Shown here: positions 53,669 through 62,221 of the stretch, in pieces
Layout: each line of letters begins with the position of its first letter
Position numbering within the stretch: position 1 is the first letter of the stretch
DNA from: Ascidiaceihabitans sp034111945
GTDB lineage: Bacteria; Pseudomonadota; Alphaproteobacteria; Rhodobacterales; Rhodobacteraceae
DNA: 64,000 nt
Reading direction: 5' to 3'
NCBI GenBank assembly: GCA_047626725.1
Contig: JBLHSG010000016.1
Coordinates: 1-64,000, forward strand
Translations under genes and position numbers: made by a program
Notes under the pieces: generated by a model
Seen by the model: the letters and a program-made list of their open reading frames with translations, nothing else
Database searches by the model: none
Told to the model about the DNA's origin: nothing

Positions 53669-54889
53669 TTAGGCAAACAGATCATGCGCCAGTTCAAGCG
53701 CATCAATCCAGACGTCAATTTCATCCGTGGTGTTGTACATCGCAAATGACGCGCGGCAGGTGGCGTTCAGGCCCAAATGTTCCATCAATGGTCCTGTACA
53801 ATGTTGCCCCGCACGTACCGCGACGCCCTTTTTGTCCAGAATGGTCGAAATGTCGTGGGCGTGCCCTGCCCCATCCATCGTAAAGCTAAAGATCGCACCT
53901 TTGTCTGGCGTGGTGCCTTGAATTTGGATCCAGTTCAGGCCGCTTAACTTGGTCACCGCATAATCGCGCAGGCTGTCTTCGTGCGCTGCGATCGCATCCA
54001 ATCCGTGGCCTGTCATGTAATCGATGGCAACGCCAAGGCCGATCATCTGAACGATGCCAGGCGTGCCTGCTTCGAACAACATCGGGGCGTCATTATAGAT
54101 CACGCCATCTTTTGACACTTCGCGGATCATGTCGCCGCCGCCAATAAACGGGCGCATTTCAGCCATGCGTTCAGGTTTGATATGGATCGCACCAGACCCG
54201 GACGGGCCGTACAATTTGTGACCCGTAATCGCGTAAAAATCTGCGTCGATATCTTGAACATCAACCGGCATGTGCACCGCAGATTGCGACCCGTCAACCA
54301 ACACATGTACGCCTTTGGCATGGGCACCCGCGCAGATCGTTTTCACATCAACTTTGGTGCCCAGAACGTTGGACATATGGGTCACGGCGATCAATTTGGT
54401 GTTGGGCGTGATCGCGTCCAAAACCGCCTGAGGGTCAAGCGCGCCAGTCGCATCCACGTCCACCCATTTCAGCACAACACCCATGCGTTCGCGCAAGAAA
54501 TGCCAGGGCACGATGTTGGCGTGGTGTTCCATCACGCTCAGAATAATCTCGTCACCGGCCTGCATGCGCGGCATCGCCCAGCCATAGGCAATCATGTTGA
54601 TGCCTTCGGTGGTGCCCGAATTAAAGACGATCTCGTCTTCGGATTTCGCATTCAGGAAGGTCGCGATTTTACCGCGTACGGCCTCGTAATTGTCTGTCGC
54701 AAGGTTCGACAAATAGTGCAAACCACGATGCACATTGGCGTATTCTTCGCCGTAGGCACGCGTGATGGCATCGATCACCACCTGCGGTTTTTGCGCAGAG
54801 GCACCGTTGTCCAGATACACCAGTGGCTTGCCGTTGACTGTCCGCGACAAAATCGGGAAATCAGCGCGAATTTTTGCTACGTCATACAT
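53669..54889 (-). CDS. sufS: Cysteine desulfurase SufS
   Basis: The 406-residue class II PLP desulfurase takes sulfur from cysteine for Fe-S assembly. The PLP lysine is in YAITGHKLYGPSG, the catalytic Cys in RAGQHCTGP, and the conserved Arg in CRASFAMYNT. EHHANIVPWHF is the group II hallmark. It is the last core gene of the suf operon, 3 bp after a Yip1-like gene. No sufE or sufU partner is present in the window. Confidence 0.93.
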   Translation of the reverse strand: MYDVAKIRADFPILSRTVNGKPLVYLDNGASAQKPQVVIDAITRAYGEEYANVHRGLHYLSNLATDNYEAVRGKIATFLNAKSEDEIVFNSGTTEGINMIAYGWAMPRMQAGDEIILSVMEHHANIVPWHFLRERMGVVLKWVDVDATGALDPQAVLDAITPNTKLIAVTHMSNVLGTKVDVKTICAGAHAKGVHVLVDGSQSAVHMPVDVQDIDADFYAITGHKLYGPSGSGAIHIKPERMAEMRPFIGGGDMIREVSKDGVIYNDAPMLFEAGTPGIVQMIGLGVAIDYMTGHGLDAIAAHEDSLRDYAVTKLSGLNWIQIQGTTPDKGAIFSFTMDGAGHAHDISTILDKKGVAVRAGQHCTGPLMEHLGLNATCRASFAMYNTTDEIDVWIDALELAHDLFA

Positions 54890-54892
54890 CGT

Positions 54893-55501
54893 CTATAGTC
54901 CCGCCGTTGCCAGACCTGTCACCACAAGGAACAGGCTAAGCCCAAAAATAAAGCCGACCATCACAACCAGAACCAGCCCGATGGCCTTAAGATTGGAGCC
55001 AAGATTGGCCCCCTGATTTATGAAATTTACCGTGATCCAAAGGCTCAGCACAGCCACGACCAAACCATATAACGACGCAACCGGTGGTGAGATAATCAGC
55101 AGAACAACCGCCCCGATTTGCGCAATAATCCGCAAAATTTGCATCCAGACAAACGCGGATAACATATCGCCCAAACTGCCCGTGCCGCCCATCGCCGATC
55201 CGACCCAGTGCAGCAGATGGATGATCAAAACCATTCCGCCTGCAGAAAACACAAAAACCAAAATCGGGCTGCTTAGAAACGCCGGCAACACCAAACCGCT
55301 TTCCGCCAATTCAGGCGGCGGTGGCGGTGTTAAGGTGCTAGAAATCCAGAACAGAATTGCGTTCAAAACACAGGCCAACACCAGCACTGTCCACAGAACT
55401 TCGCGCGGTGTGCGAAGATCAACAACATGACGCGCCGCGTCAGCAGGCTTTTGCAAAGACAGCGCAATCAACTGACCAATTGGCATCGATCCGATCATCA
55501 T
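54893..55501 (-). CDS. Yip1-domain membrane protein (second of two)
   Basis: From the ATG at 55501, which overlaps the stop of the preceding gene (ATGA), the protein has 202 residues: a short N-terminus (LIALSLQKPADAARHVVDL) and five hydrophobic segments in the Yip1 pattern (VLWTVLVLACVLNAILFWIS onward). The frame continues upstream without a start-like context, so the long version is rejected. The function of such proteins in bacteria is unknown; the position between sufD and sufS is notable. Confidence 0.75.
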   Translation of the reverse strand: MMIGSMPIGQLIALSLQKPADAARHVVDLRTPREVLWTVLVLACVLNAILFWISSTLTPPPPPELAESGLVLPAFLSSPILVFVFSAGGMVLIIHLLHWVGSAMGGTGSLGDMLSAFVWMQILRIIAQIGAVVLLIISPPVASLYGLVVAVLSLWITVNFINQGANLGSNLKAIGLVLVVMVGFIFGLSLFLVVTGLATAGL

Positions 55502-55986
55502 AACGGCACACTTTCCGCGGCGCGCATTCCTGCGATCCAAAACCACAACACATTGATAATCCACAACAATGCGACCAACTGCAACGCGCTGCTTGGCCCT
55601 ATGAATGCCGCTGTTAGACCCAGCAACAAAATCACAGGCGACGTGGCTAATAGCGCCCAAAACAGCGACAAACGTATGCCGTAACCAGTGATTGGACGAC
55701 CTGCCAAACGGGCCAATCCGTAGATCAGCGCGGCAAAAACGTACAACATCAGTGGCACAATAAAGATCCACAAAAATGCGGACCAATACATCCGTGCCAT
55801 CAACGGAACGTCAGGGTCAAAATGCGCCTCACGAGATTGATAAGGTGCCTGCGCGATGAACATCACGATGCAGGCAAAGATCAAAATGTTCAGCGCAAAC
55901 GCCTCGCGACGCCCCTGCTCCAACAGCCGTGTCACCACACGTCCCGGTCCACGATAGCTCGCCTTGATGTCGGTTGTGACTGACAT
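55498..55986 (-). CDS. Yip1-domain membrane protein (first of two)
   Basis: From the ATG at 55986, which shares its A with the sufD stop (TAATG), the protein has 162 residues with four or five transmembrane segments (LNILIFACIVMFIAQAPY, LWIFIVPLMLYVFAALIYGL, LSLFWALLATSPVILLLGL, LVALLWIINVLWFWIAGM). It is coupled on both sides. It is paralogous in architecture to the next gene, though sequence identity looks low. Role unknown. Confidence 0.75.
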   Translation of the reverse strand: MSVTTDIKASYRGPGRVVTRLLEQGRREAFALNILIFACIVMFIAQAPYQSREAHFDPDVPLMARMYWSAFLWIFIVPLMLYVFAALIYGLARLAGRPITGYGIRLSLFWALLATSPVILLLGLTAAFIGPSSALQLVALLWIINVLWFWIAGMRAAESVPL

Positions 55987-57266
55987 TAGCTGCGCCGACG
56001 CTCCAACCAAGATGCAAGGCGCCCATTGATGTCCTCGCGCAGTCCTTCGTCTTCGATTTCTTCGACCGCTTCGGCCAAGAATGACAATGTCAGCAAATCG
56101 GTCGCAACCGACGCAGGCACTCCGCGCGAACGCAGATAGAACAATGCGGTTTCATCAATCGCACCAGACGTTGACCCATGCGAACAGATCACATCGTCGG
56201 CGTAAATCTCAAGCTCGGGCTTGGCGAGGAATTGACTGTCTTCATCCAACAACAACGACTGGCTGATCTGATAGCCATCGGTTTTTTGCGCGCCGGCTTT
56301 GACCAAAATCTTACCTTGGAACACGCCTGTCGCGCCGTTGCGAAGCACCTTTTTAAACACCTGACGGCTTTCGCAATTGACCGCATCGTGGGTCACAAAA
56401 ACCGTGTCATCATGGTGAAAATCGCCGTCACCAACACATGCGCCGCCAACCGTGGCATGCGCGTCATCACCGGTCAGTTCGATGACGCATTCATTGCGCG
56501 TCATCACACCATTGGCCGTGAGGGTAAACGATTTGAACGTCGATTCCGTGCCCAAACGCGTGAACATATGCGTGACAGCGCGACGTTCGTGATCACGCCC
56601 CTGCGCGCGAATATGGTGGAACGCAGCACCGTCAGCGATGTCGATTTCCGTCACTTGGTTAAACCGTGCAGCCGCCGGACCCGTTTCCAAAACTGTCAGG
56701 CTTGCGCCTGCGTCCAGCTTGATCACGTTGTGCAACATCACGTCCGATGTTTCGGAATTATGCAAGTAAATCAGATTGATAGGCTTGGCCGCGGCACCTG
56801 TCGCATGGATCAAAACGCCGTCTTGGGCAAACGCAGTGTTCAGCGTGGCCAACTGTCGTGCAACCGGATCCTGACCGCGGGTTTCAAGAACGCCGTACAC
56901 GTCACGCGCCCAATGAATATCTGCATCAGCCGTCGCCAACCGTTCAATCGTGACACCCTCAAGCGTCAGATCATCAGAGGCATCCGCATCAAAAACACCG
57001 TCCACAAAGACGATTTTCAGGCGGTCAACTTGGTCGAACAAATCACCTTCATCGTTGTGAAACAGCGACGCAGGCACAGGCACGGCTTGGGTCAATGTGT
57101 CAGGACGCGTGTATTTCCAGTATTCATCGCGACGGCTTGGCAAACCAGCGGCTTGCACACGGGACAACGCATCTTTGCGCGCGGCGTCGGACCAACCACC
57201 TGTGGGCAATGATAGCCCGGCAAGCCGTTCGTCCGTCACTGTCATGGTTTCTGCAGGTGCAGTCAT
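55986..57266 (-). CDS. sufD: Fe-S cluster assembly scaffold subunit SufD
   Basis: The 426-residue protein forms the SufBC2D scaffold with SufB and SufC. The C-terminal half has the SufD core: QGKILVKAGAQKTDGYQISQSLLLDEDSQFLAKPELEIYADDVICSHGSTSGAIDE and LRSRGVPASVATDLLTLSFLAEA. The conserved His of the CSHG box corresponds to the residue needed for iron acquisition in E. coli SufD. It follows sufC with a 1-nt overlap (TAATG). Confidence 0.92.
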   Translation of the reverse strand: MTAPAETMTVTDERLAGLSLPTGGWSDAARKDALSRVQAAGLPSRRDEYWKYTRPDTLTQAVPVPASLFHNDEGDLFDQVDRLKIVFVDGVFDADASDDLTLEGVTIERLATADADIHWARDVYGVLETRGQDPVARQLATLNTAFAQDGVLIHATGAAAKPINLIYLHNSETSDVMLHNVIKLDAGASLTVLETGPAAARFNQVTEIDIADGAAFHHIRAQGRDHERRAVTHMFTRLGTESTFKSFTLTANGVMTRNECVIELTGDDAHATVGGACVGDGDFHHDDTVFVTHDAVNCESRQVFKKVLRNGATGVFQGKILVKAGAQKTDGYQISQSLLLDEDSQFLAKPELEIYADDVICSHGSTSGAIDETALFYLRSRGVPASVATDLLTLSFLAEAVEEIEDEGLREDINGRLASWLERRRS

Positions 57267-58021
57267 TATGCCACCTCTGCCAGAATATCTGCATAGCCGT
57301 TGTTTTCGACTTCGATGGCCAGTTCTGGACCACCGGTTTTCACGATACGACCGTCCGCCATGATGTGTACAAAATCAGGTTTGATGTGGTCCAGCAGACG
57401 TTGGTAGTGGGTGATCACAAGGAACCCGCGGCCTTCGTCGCGCAGCGCATTTACGCCTTCGGACACCAGTTTCATCGCATCAACGTCCAGACCGGAATCC
57501 GTTTCATCCAAGATGCACATCTTTGGCTCTAGCATCGCCATTTGCAGGATTTCGTTGCGTTTCTTTTCGCCGCCAGAAAAGCCGACGTTGACGGGGCGTT
57601 TCAGCATCTCTGCGTCAATTTTTAGCGTCTTGGCTTTGGCGCGGACAACTTTGAGGAATTCAGCGGCCGACATTTCTTCTTCGCCGCGGGCTTTGCGCTG
57701 TGCGTTCACAGCTGTGCGCAGGAACGTCATGTTGCCAACGCCAGGGATTTCGACGGGGTATTGGAATGCCAAAAATAGGCCCGCTGCGGCACGTTCTTCG
57801 GGGTCGATATCCAGCAGATCAACGTCACCCAAATGCGCGGTGCCTTGCGTAACTTCATACCCGCCACGACCGGACAAAACATACGACAGCGTTGATTTAC
57901 CGGACCCGTTTGGCCCCATAATCGCGTGCACTTTGCCCGCCTGAACCTCAAGGTTCACGCCTTTCAGAATTTGCTTATCTTCTTCTTCAAGTTTGACGTG
58001 TAGGTCTTTGATATTAAGCAT
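57266..58021 (-). CDS. sufC: Fe-S cluster assembly ATPase SufC
   Basis: The 251-residue ABC-type ATPase has Walker A GPNGSGKST, Q-loop FQYPVEIPGV, signature FSGGEKKRNEILQM, Walker B CILDETDSGLD and switch His in VITHYQRLL; the ETDSGLD box is specific for SufC. It powers the SufB-SufD scaffold. Eighteen base pairs separate it from the unknown gene upstream. Confidence 0.95.
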   Translation of the reverse strand: MLNIKDLHVKLEEEDKQILKGVNLEVQAGKVHAIMGPNGSGKSTLSYVLSGRGGYEVTQGTAHLGDVDLLDIDPEERAAAGLFLAFQYPVEIPGVGNMTFLRTAVNAQRKARGEEEMSAAEFLKVVRAKAKTLKIDAEMLKRPVNVGFSGGEKKRNEILQMAMLEPKMCILDETDSGLDVDAMKLVSEGVNALRDEGRGFLVITHYQRLLDHIKPDFVHIMADGRIVKTGGPELAIEVENNGYADILAEVA

Positions 58022-58039
58022 ATTTACCTCGTTGTCCCA

Positions 58040-58636
58040 TCAAGGGCGCAGCATGTATTTCATTATTTCAAGCAGGCGATCCACAGGGAACGCTTGCGGT
58101 GTCAGATCAAACGCAGCCATACGGCCGGTCAGTGTCGGGGTGCCAAGGAATTCCTGAACCGTGTGCAGGTTGGTGCGCTTGGCATAGTCATCGAACAACA
58201 GCGTCACAGGACGCGTAATATTAAAGGCAGTGGCCAGCGCGCATCCAACCCGAAAACGCCCGTCGACCAGAACCACATCAGGGTGCTTGAACCCGTCCAT
58301 GGACCAAACCGCCAGCGGATAGTCAGCAAAACGTTTCCAGCCGCGATCGTCCTTTGGGTGGCCCCATTCTTTGGTCGGGCCCACATCGGCATAAAGCATT
58401 TCAACAGTCGATGTGTCATGGGCCGGATTGCCTTCAAACCATTCCATCATCATGCGCCACCAACTTTTGTCGGATTCGACAGACGTCACATGTTTGCCCG
58501 CCATATCGCCCGCCAAAACTGTTGATCCGCCAGAGCCATATTCGAGGATCACATTCGCGCGCGTGTAGGCATCGCGCAGCAAAGTGGCCTCAGCCTCGGG
58601 CATCGTCAGTTCAGGTTTGGTGAGCGTGCTGGTCAT
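58040..58636 (-). CDS. Methyltransferase-like Rossmann-fold protein of unknown function
   Basis: From the ATG at 58636, overlapping the preceding stop (ATGA), the protein has 198 residues. The N-terminal third holds ANVILEYGSGGSTVLAG, which looks like the SAM-binding motif I of class I methyltransferases, followed by VTSVESDKSWWRMM (motif II acidic position) and DVVLVDGRFRVGCAL. The pattern is that of the family that includes small FkbM-like or predicted SAM-binding proteins, but no target is clear. Placed between sufB and sufC, so it is co-expressed with Fe-S assembly. Confidence 0.65.
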   Translation of the reverse strand: MTSTLTKPELTMPEAEATLLRDAYTRANVILEYGSGGSTVLAGDMAGKHVTSVESDKSWWRMMMEWFEGNPAHDTSTVEMLYADVGPTKEWGHPKDDRGWKRFADYPLAVWSMDGFKHPDVVLVDGRFRVGCALATAFNITRPVTLLFDDYAKRTNLHTVQEFLGTPTLTGRMAAFDLTPQAFPVDRLLEIMKYMLRP

Positions 58637-58971
58637 GATGGCGGCCACGCTTTTGTCGCTATAAATTTGACCAATTCGCGTTCTTTGACCAAGCTTTGCT
58701 CAGCTCGCGCCTCCGCCTGCTTGCGCGCATTCAGTTTATTGAGCCAACGTTGACCCAACAGGGACACGACCCAACCGGCGATGAAACTAACGACCAAAGT
58801 CAGCGAAAATTTCCAAAAGGGCGTCATCCAAGCAACATCAAATGTATTGAACATTATAAAACCACAGATCAATGTAATGCCACTGACCATCGCACCGACG
58901 GGTGCCAAAAGGCTCACGACGTTGGCTGATTTGGCAAAACCAATCTCTGTGTTGCTTTCAGAATGCCACAT
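58633..58971 (-). CDS. Small two-helix membrane protein of unknown function
   Basis: The 112-residue protein has two hydrophobic helices (VVSLLAPVGAMVSGITLICGF and FSLTLVVSFIAGWVVSLLG) and a C-terminal charged helix (NARKQAEARAEQSLVKEREL) likely to be cytoplasmic. No family is recognised. It starts 5 bp after sufB and overlaps the following methyltransferase-like gene, so it is part of the suf operon. Confidence 0.62.
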   Translation of the reverse strand: MWHSESNTEIGFAKSANVVSLLAPVGAMVSGITLICGFIMFNTFDVAWMTPFWKFSLTLVVSFIAGWVVSLLGQRWLNKLNARKQAEARAEQSLVKERELVKFIATKAWPPS

Positions 58972-58976
58972 ATGAA

Positions 58977-60479
58977 TTAGCCCACAGACCCTTCAAGCGA
59001 AATCGCAACCAACGCTTGCGCTTCCATCGCGAATTCCATTGGCAATGCCTGCAACACATCCTTGCAGAACCCGTTTACAACCAAGGCAACCGCCTCTTCT
59101 TCGTCCATCCCGCGTGAGCGGCAATAGAACAGCTGGTCATCGTCGACTTTGGAGGTTGTGGCCTCGTGTTCAACGCGGCTCGAGTTGTTTTTCACCTCGA
59201 TATACGGCACCGTGTGCGCCCCGCATTTATCGCCGATCAACAGGCTGTCGCATTGCGTATAGTTGCGCGATTCCTTGGCCTTGGGGTGCATAGATACCAA
59301 GCCACGATAGGTGTTCTGCGCTTTGCCCGCCGAAATCCCTTTGGACACGATGCGCGATTTTGTGCGCTTGCCCAGATGGATCATTTTGGTGCCGGTGTCG
59401 GCCTGCTGCATGTTGTTGGCGATGGCGATTGAATAGAATTCGCCCTGTGAATCGTCGCCGCGCAGGATGCAGGATGGGTATTTCCACGTCACGGCAGACC
59501 CGGTTTCAACTTGGGTCCACATCACTTTAGAACGATCACCACGGCAATCCGCGCGTTTCGTCACAAAGTTATAGATGCCGCCCTTGCCGTTTTCATCACC
59601 GGGGTACCAGTTTTGAACGGTGGAGTATTTGATCTCTGCATCGTCCAGCAAAACCAGTTCGACCACGGCGGCGTGCAATTGTGCAATGTCACGCTGCGGT
59701 GCTGTGCAGCCCTCAAGGTAGGACACGTAGGATTCTTTGTCGGCGATGATCAACGTGCGTTCGAATTGTCCGGTGTTTTCAGCGTTGATGCGGAAGTATG
59801 TGGACAGTTCCATCGGGCAGCGCACACCCGGTGGGATGTAAACAAATGAGCCGTCAGAAAACACGGCCGAATTCAGCGTGGCATAGTAGTTGTCAGAGAC
59901 AGGAACCACGGTACCTAGATACTTTTTGACCAACTCAGGGTGTTCGCGGATCGCCTCTGAGATCGAGCAGAAAATCACGCCAGCTTTGAGCAATTCGGCT
60001 TGGAACGTTGTCCCGACAGAAACGGAATCGAACACAGCGTCCACAGCCACACGGCGTTCGCCTTCGGGCGCTTCAACACCGGCCAGCAAAGCCTGTTCTT
60101 TTAGTGGAATACCCAGCTTTTTGTATGTTTCCAACAGCTTGGGATCAACCTCGTCCAATGACTTTGGTTTGACTTCCATCGATTTTGGACGCGCGTAATA
60201 ATACTGGTCCTGAAAATCGATCTTTGGATAATCGACCATCGCCCAGTCGGGTTCTGTCATGGTCAACCAGCGGGCATAAGCCTCTAGGCGCCATTCCAGC
60301 ATCCATTCTGGTTCTTCGTTCTTGGACGAAATCAGACGCACAATGTCTTCGTTCAGACCCTTGGGCGCGTATTCCATTTCAATGTCGGTTTCCCAACCGT
60401 ATTTATACGCACCACCAACCTCGGCTACCGCATCTACGGTTTCCTGATCGACGCCATCTTTCACGACAACATTGTCCAT
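58977..60479 (-). CDS. sufB: Fe-S cluster assembly scaffold subunit SufB
   Basis: The 500-residue scaffold protein has the SufB core: FSDGSFVYIPPGVRCPMELSTYFRINAENTGQFERTLIIAD, YLEGCTAPQ, NFVTKRADCRGDRSKVMWTQVETGSAVTWKYPSCILRGDDSQGEFYSIA and CDSLLIGDKCGAHTVPYIEVKN. Conserved cysteines in these segments include the positions thought to build the cluster. It follows the cysteine desulfurase gene by 28 bp and precedes two unknown genes in the same operon. Confidence 0.94.
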   Translation of the reverse strand: MDNVVVKDGVDQETVDAVAEVGGAYKYGWETDIEMEYAPKGLNEDIVRLISSKNEEPEWMLEWRLEAYARWLTMTEPDWAMVDYPKIDFQDQYYYARPKSMEVKPKSLDEVDPKLLETYKKLGIPLKEQALLAGVEAPEGERRVAVDAVFDSVSVGTTFQAELLKAGVIFCSISEAIREHPELVKKYLGTVVPVSDNYYATLNSAVFSDGSFVYIPPGVRCPMELSTYFRINAENTGQFERTLIIADKESYVSYLEGCTAPQRDIAQLHAAVVELVLLDDAEIKYSTVQNWYPGDENGKGGIYNFVTKRADCRGDRSKVMWTQVETGSAVTWKYPSCILRGDDSQGEFYSIAIANNMQQADTGTKMIHLGKRTKSRIVSKGISAGKAQNTYRGLVSMHPKAKESRNYTQCDSLLIGDKCGAHTVPYIEVKNNSSRVEHEATTSKVDDDQLFYCRSRGMDEEEAVALVVNGFCKDVLQALPMEFAMEAQALVAISLEGSVG

Positions 60480-60507
60480 TTTTTACCCTCTCGTCAGCGC
60501 ACGCCGC

Positions 60508-61551
60508 TTAGGCCGCGCGTGCCTCGTGTTTCTGTCGTTTTTGCGCCCACACATCGGCAAAGCGCAAAATATCATCTTCTGTTGTCTCAAGCCCAAGCGA
60601 TACCCGGATCGCACAAGCGGCCTGATCCGCGTCGTATCCCATTGCCAGCAAAACGCGGCTGGCTTTTACTTTGCCCGACGAACATGCCGATCCTGCCGAT
60701 ACGGCAAATCCAGACAGATCCATCTGCATCACTTGCGTCTCGCCTTTCCAACCCGGGGTCAGAATGCACGACGTGTTCGGCAAGCGCGCGGCGTCATACC
60801 CTACAAAAATAGTCTTGTTTGAGGCAGCCTCAAGGGTCTTTTCTAGAATATTTCTAAGTTGCGCAACCCGTTCCCATCGCCCATCCGCCACGTCACGTGC
60901 TGCGGCCTGTACTGCGGCGCCAAATCCGGCCATTCCGATGATGTTTTCAGTGCCAGAACGCCGGCCCATTTCCTGACCGCCCCCTTTGATCATCGCAGGC
61001 ACGTCTTGACCGCGGCGCAACACCAGCGCGCCGATGCCCTTTGGCCCGCCCAGTTTATGCGCTGAAATCAGCCCCATGCGCACGCCCGACCCGATGAAAT
61101 CAAGCGGCAGTTTCCCGAACGCCTGAGTCATGTCGCTGACCGCCAAACCCGCAGGAATGTTTTGTAAAATACCGGTTTCAGAATTTGCCAACTGCACCGC
61201 AGATTGCGCGCCGTCATCAATCGTCACGATCCCGTTTTGATCGACACCCAGATCAGCAGAGGTCACAGCCCCGACAGCATCATGTTCAATGCCCGCGCTA
61301 AGCAGTGAACGCCCGTCACAGGCCAACGCCGCTGCTTCGGTCGCACCGGACGTGAACACGATGTCAGCACCCTCTGCACCCATCGCATCAGACACTTGGC
61401 GGCGGGCCTTTTCCATCAACATTTTTGCCGCGCGCCCTTCGGAATGCACCGAAGACGGATTGCCCAAAACATCCATCGCCGCTATCATCGCAGCGCGTGC
61501 CTCGGCCCTCAATGGCGTCGTGGCGTTATGATCCAGATAGGTCCGGTTCAT
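60508..61551 (-). CDS. Cysteine desulfurase, NifS/IscS-like
   Basis: The 347-residue class I PLP desulfurase has LDHNATTPLR at the start, the Schiff-base Lys in LISAHKLGGPKG and the catalytic Cys loop VSAGSACSSGKVKASRVL. It is somewhat shorter than IscS (404), lacking part of the C-terminal extension. The window thus has two desulfurases in one operon, this one next to iscR and sufS at the far end; they may serve different acceptors, for example tRNA thiolation versus Fe-S assembly. Confidence 0.9.
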   Translation of the reverse strand: MNRTYLDHNATTPLRAEARAAMIAAMDVLGNPSSVHSEGRAAKMLMEKARRQVSDAMGAEGADIVFTSGATEAAALACDGRSLLSAGIEHDAVGAVTSADLGVDQNGIVTIDDGAQSAVQLANSETGILQNIPAGLAVSDMTQAFGKLPLDFIGSGVRMGLISAHKLGGPKGIGALVLRRGQDVPAMIKGGGQEMGRRSGTENIIGMAGFGAAVQAAARDVADGRWERVAQLRNILEKTLEAASNKTIFVGYDAARLPNTSCILTPGWKGETQVMQMDLSGFAVSAGSACSSGKVKASRVLLAMGYDADQAACAIRVSLGLETTEDDILRFADVWAQKRQKHEARAA

Positions 61552-61557
61552 TGCGCG

Positions 61558-62016
61558 TTACCCATCCACAATATCAAACAGGTTCGGCACGGCAGGACAC
61601 GGGGCCAGTTCATTTGCAATCACGTCAGACAGACGGGTTTGGTGCAAATAAACGTAAACATTTGCGCTTAACCCCTCCCATAACCGGTTTGTTAGCGATT
61701 GCGCGCGACTGCCCGACGCCCCACCAGAGGCACCTGCCCCTTTGTGCATGGCATCAACGGTTTCATCCACCGCACTCAGAATATCGACCACGCGAATTTC
61801 AGATGCAGTGCGCGCCAACCGGTATCCACCACCGGGCCCGCGCACAGATGTCACCAATTGTTCGCGGCGCAATTTCACAAACAACTGCTCCAGGTATGGC
61901 AACGAAATATCCTGACGTTCCGCGATGTCGCCCAAGCTGACCAGTTTATCGCCCGGCTGCAGCGCAATGTCGGCCAACGCCACCATCGCATAGCGCCCTT
62001 TGGTTGATAATTTCAT
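61558..62016 (-). CDS. iscR: Rrf2-family regulator IscR, cysteine-poor form
   Basis: From the ATG at 62016 (AAGGGG upstream) the protein has 152 residues with the winged helix MKLSTKGRYAMVALADIAL and EQLFVKLRREQLVTSVRGPGGGYRLAR. In E. coli IscR the cluster ligands are three cysteines after residue 90; here that loop (MHKGAGASGGASGSRAQSL) has none and the only cysteine is C140. Rhodobacter sphaeroides IscR is likewise reported to have a single cysteine. It heads the suf operon and is preceded by an Irr-type box. Confidence 0.9.
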   Translation of the reverse strand: MKLSTKGRYAMVALADIALQPGDKLVSLGDIAERQDISLPYLEQLFVKLRREQLVTSVRGPGGGYRLARTASEIRVVDILSAVDETVDAMHKGAGASGGASGSRAQSLTNRLWEGLSANVYVYLHQTRLSDVIANELAPCPAVPNLFDIVDG

Positions 62017-62119
62017 CGCCATCCCCTTTGCATTGCAGGATATGTCACACCAATTGATTGACCTCTGCGGCGCAACATCATACATCCTCTCGGACGCGGA
62101 AGTTCCGCTGCATTCGCCA

Positions 62120-62136
62120 TTTAGAACCGTTCTAAA
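62120..62136. promoter_or_regulatory. Irr-box (iron control element) palindrome upstream of iscR
   Basis: TTTAGAACCGTTCTAAA is an exact palindrome with 8-bp arms and one central base. It fits the Irr/ICE consensus TTTAGAANNNTTCTAAA known in rhizobia and Rhodobacterales. It overlies the predicted -10 element of the iscR promoter, so Irr bound under iron limitation would block it. It also lies 86 bp before the divergent hydrolase. Confidence 0.75.
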
Positions 62137-62157
62137 GTGCCTGATAGATTTCGTCAA
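62129..62157 (-). promoter_or_regulatory. iscR-suf promoter
   Basis: On the minus strand TTGACG (62152-62157) and TAGAAC (62129-62134) are 17 bp apart. The -10 element lies in one arm of the Irr box. The predicted start near 62122 leaves a leader of about 105 nt before iscR. Confidence 0.6.
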
Positions 62158-62221
62158 GAATTCACATGCACAAGAACGCGCCAAAATAGAACGCGCACAC
62201 TTAGTTAAAGTAAGGACGCTC

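Noticed and set aside
54893..55786. Longer 297-codon version of the second Yip1-like gene
   Set aside because: The extra 95 residues overlap the other Yip1-like gene in a different frame and lack hydrophobic character; the ATGA-coupled start at 55501 fits better.
62000..62221. N-terminal extension of the alpha/beta hydrolase
   Set aside because: The stretch covers the iscR promoter and Irr box; the ATG at 62222 has a ribosome site and the normal family N-terminus.
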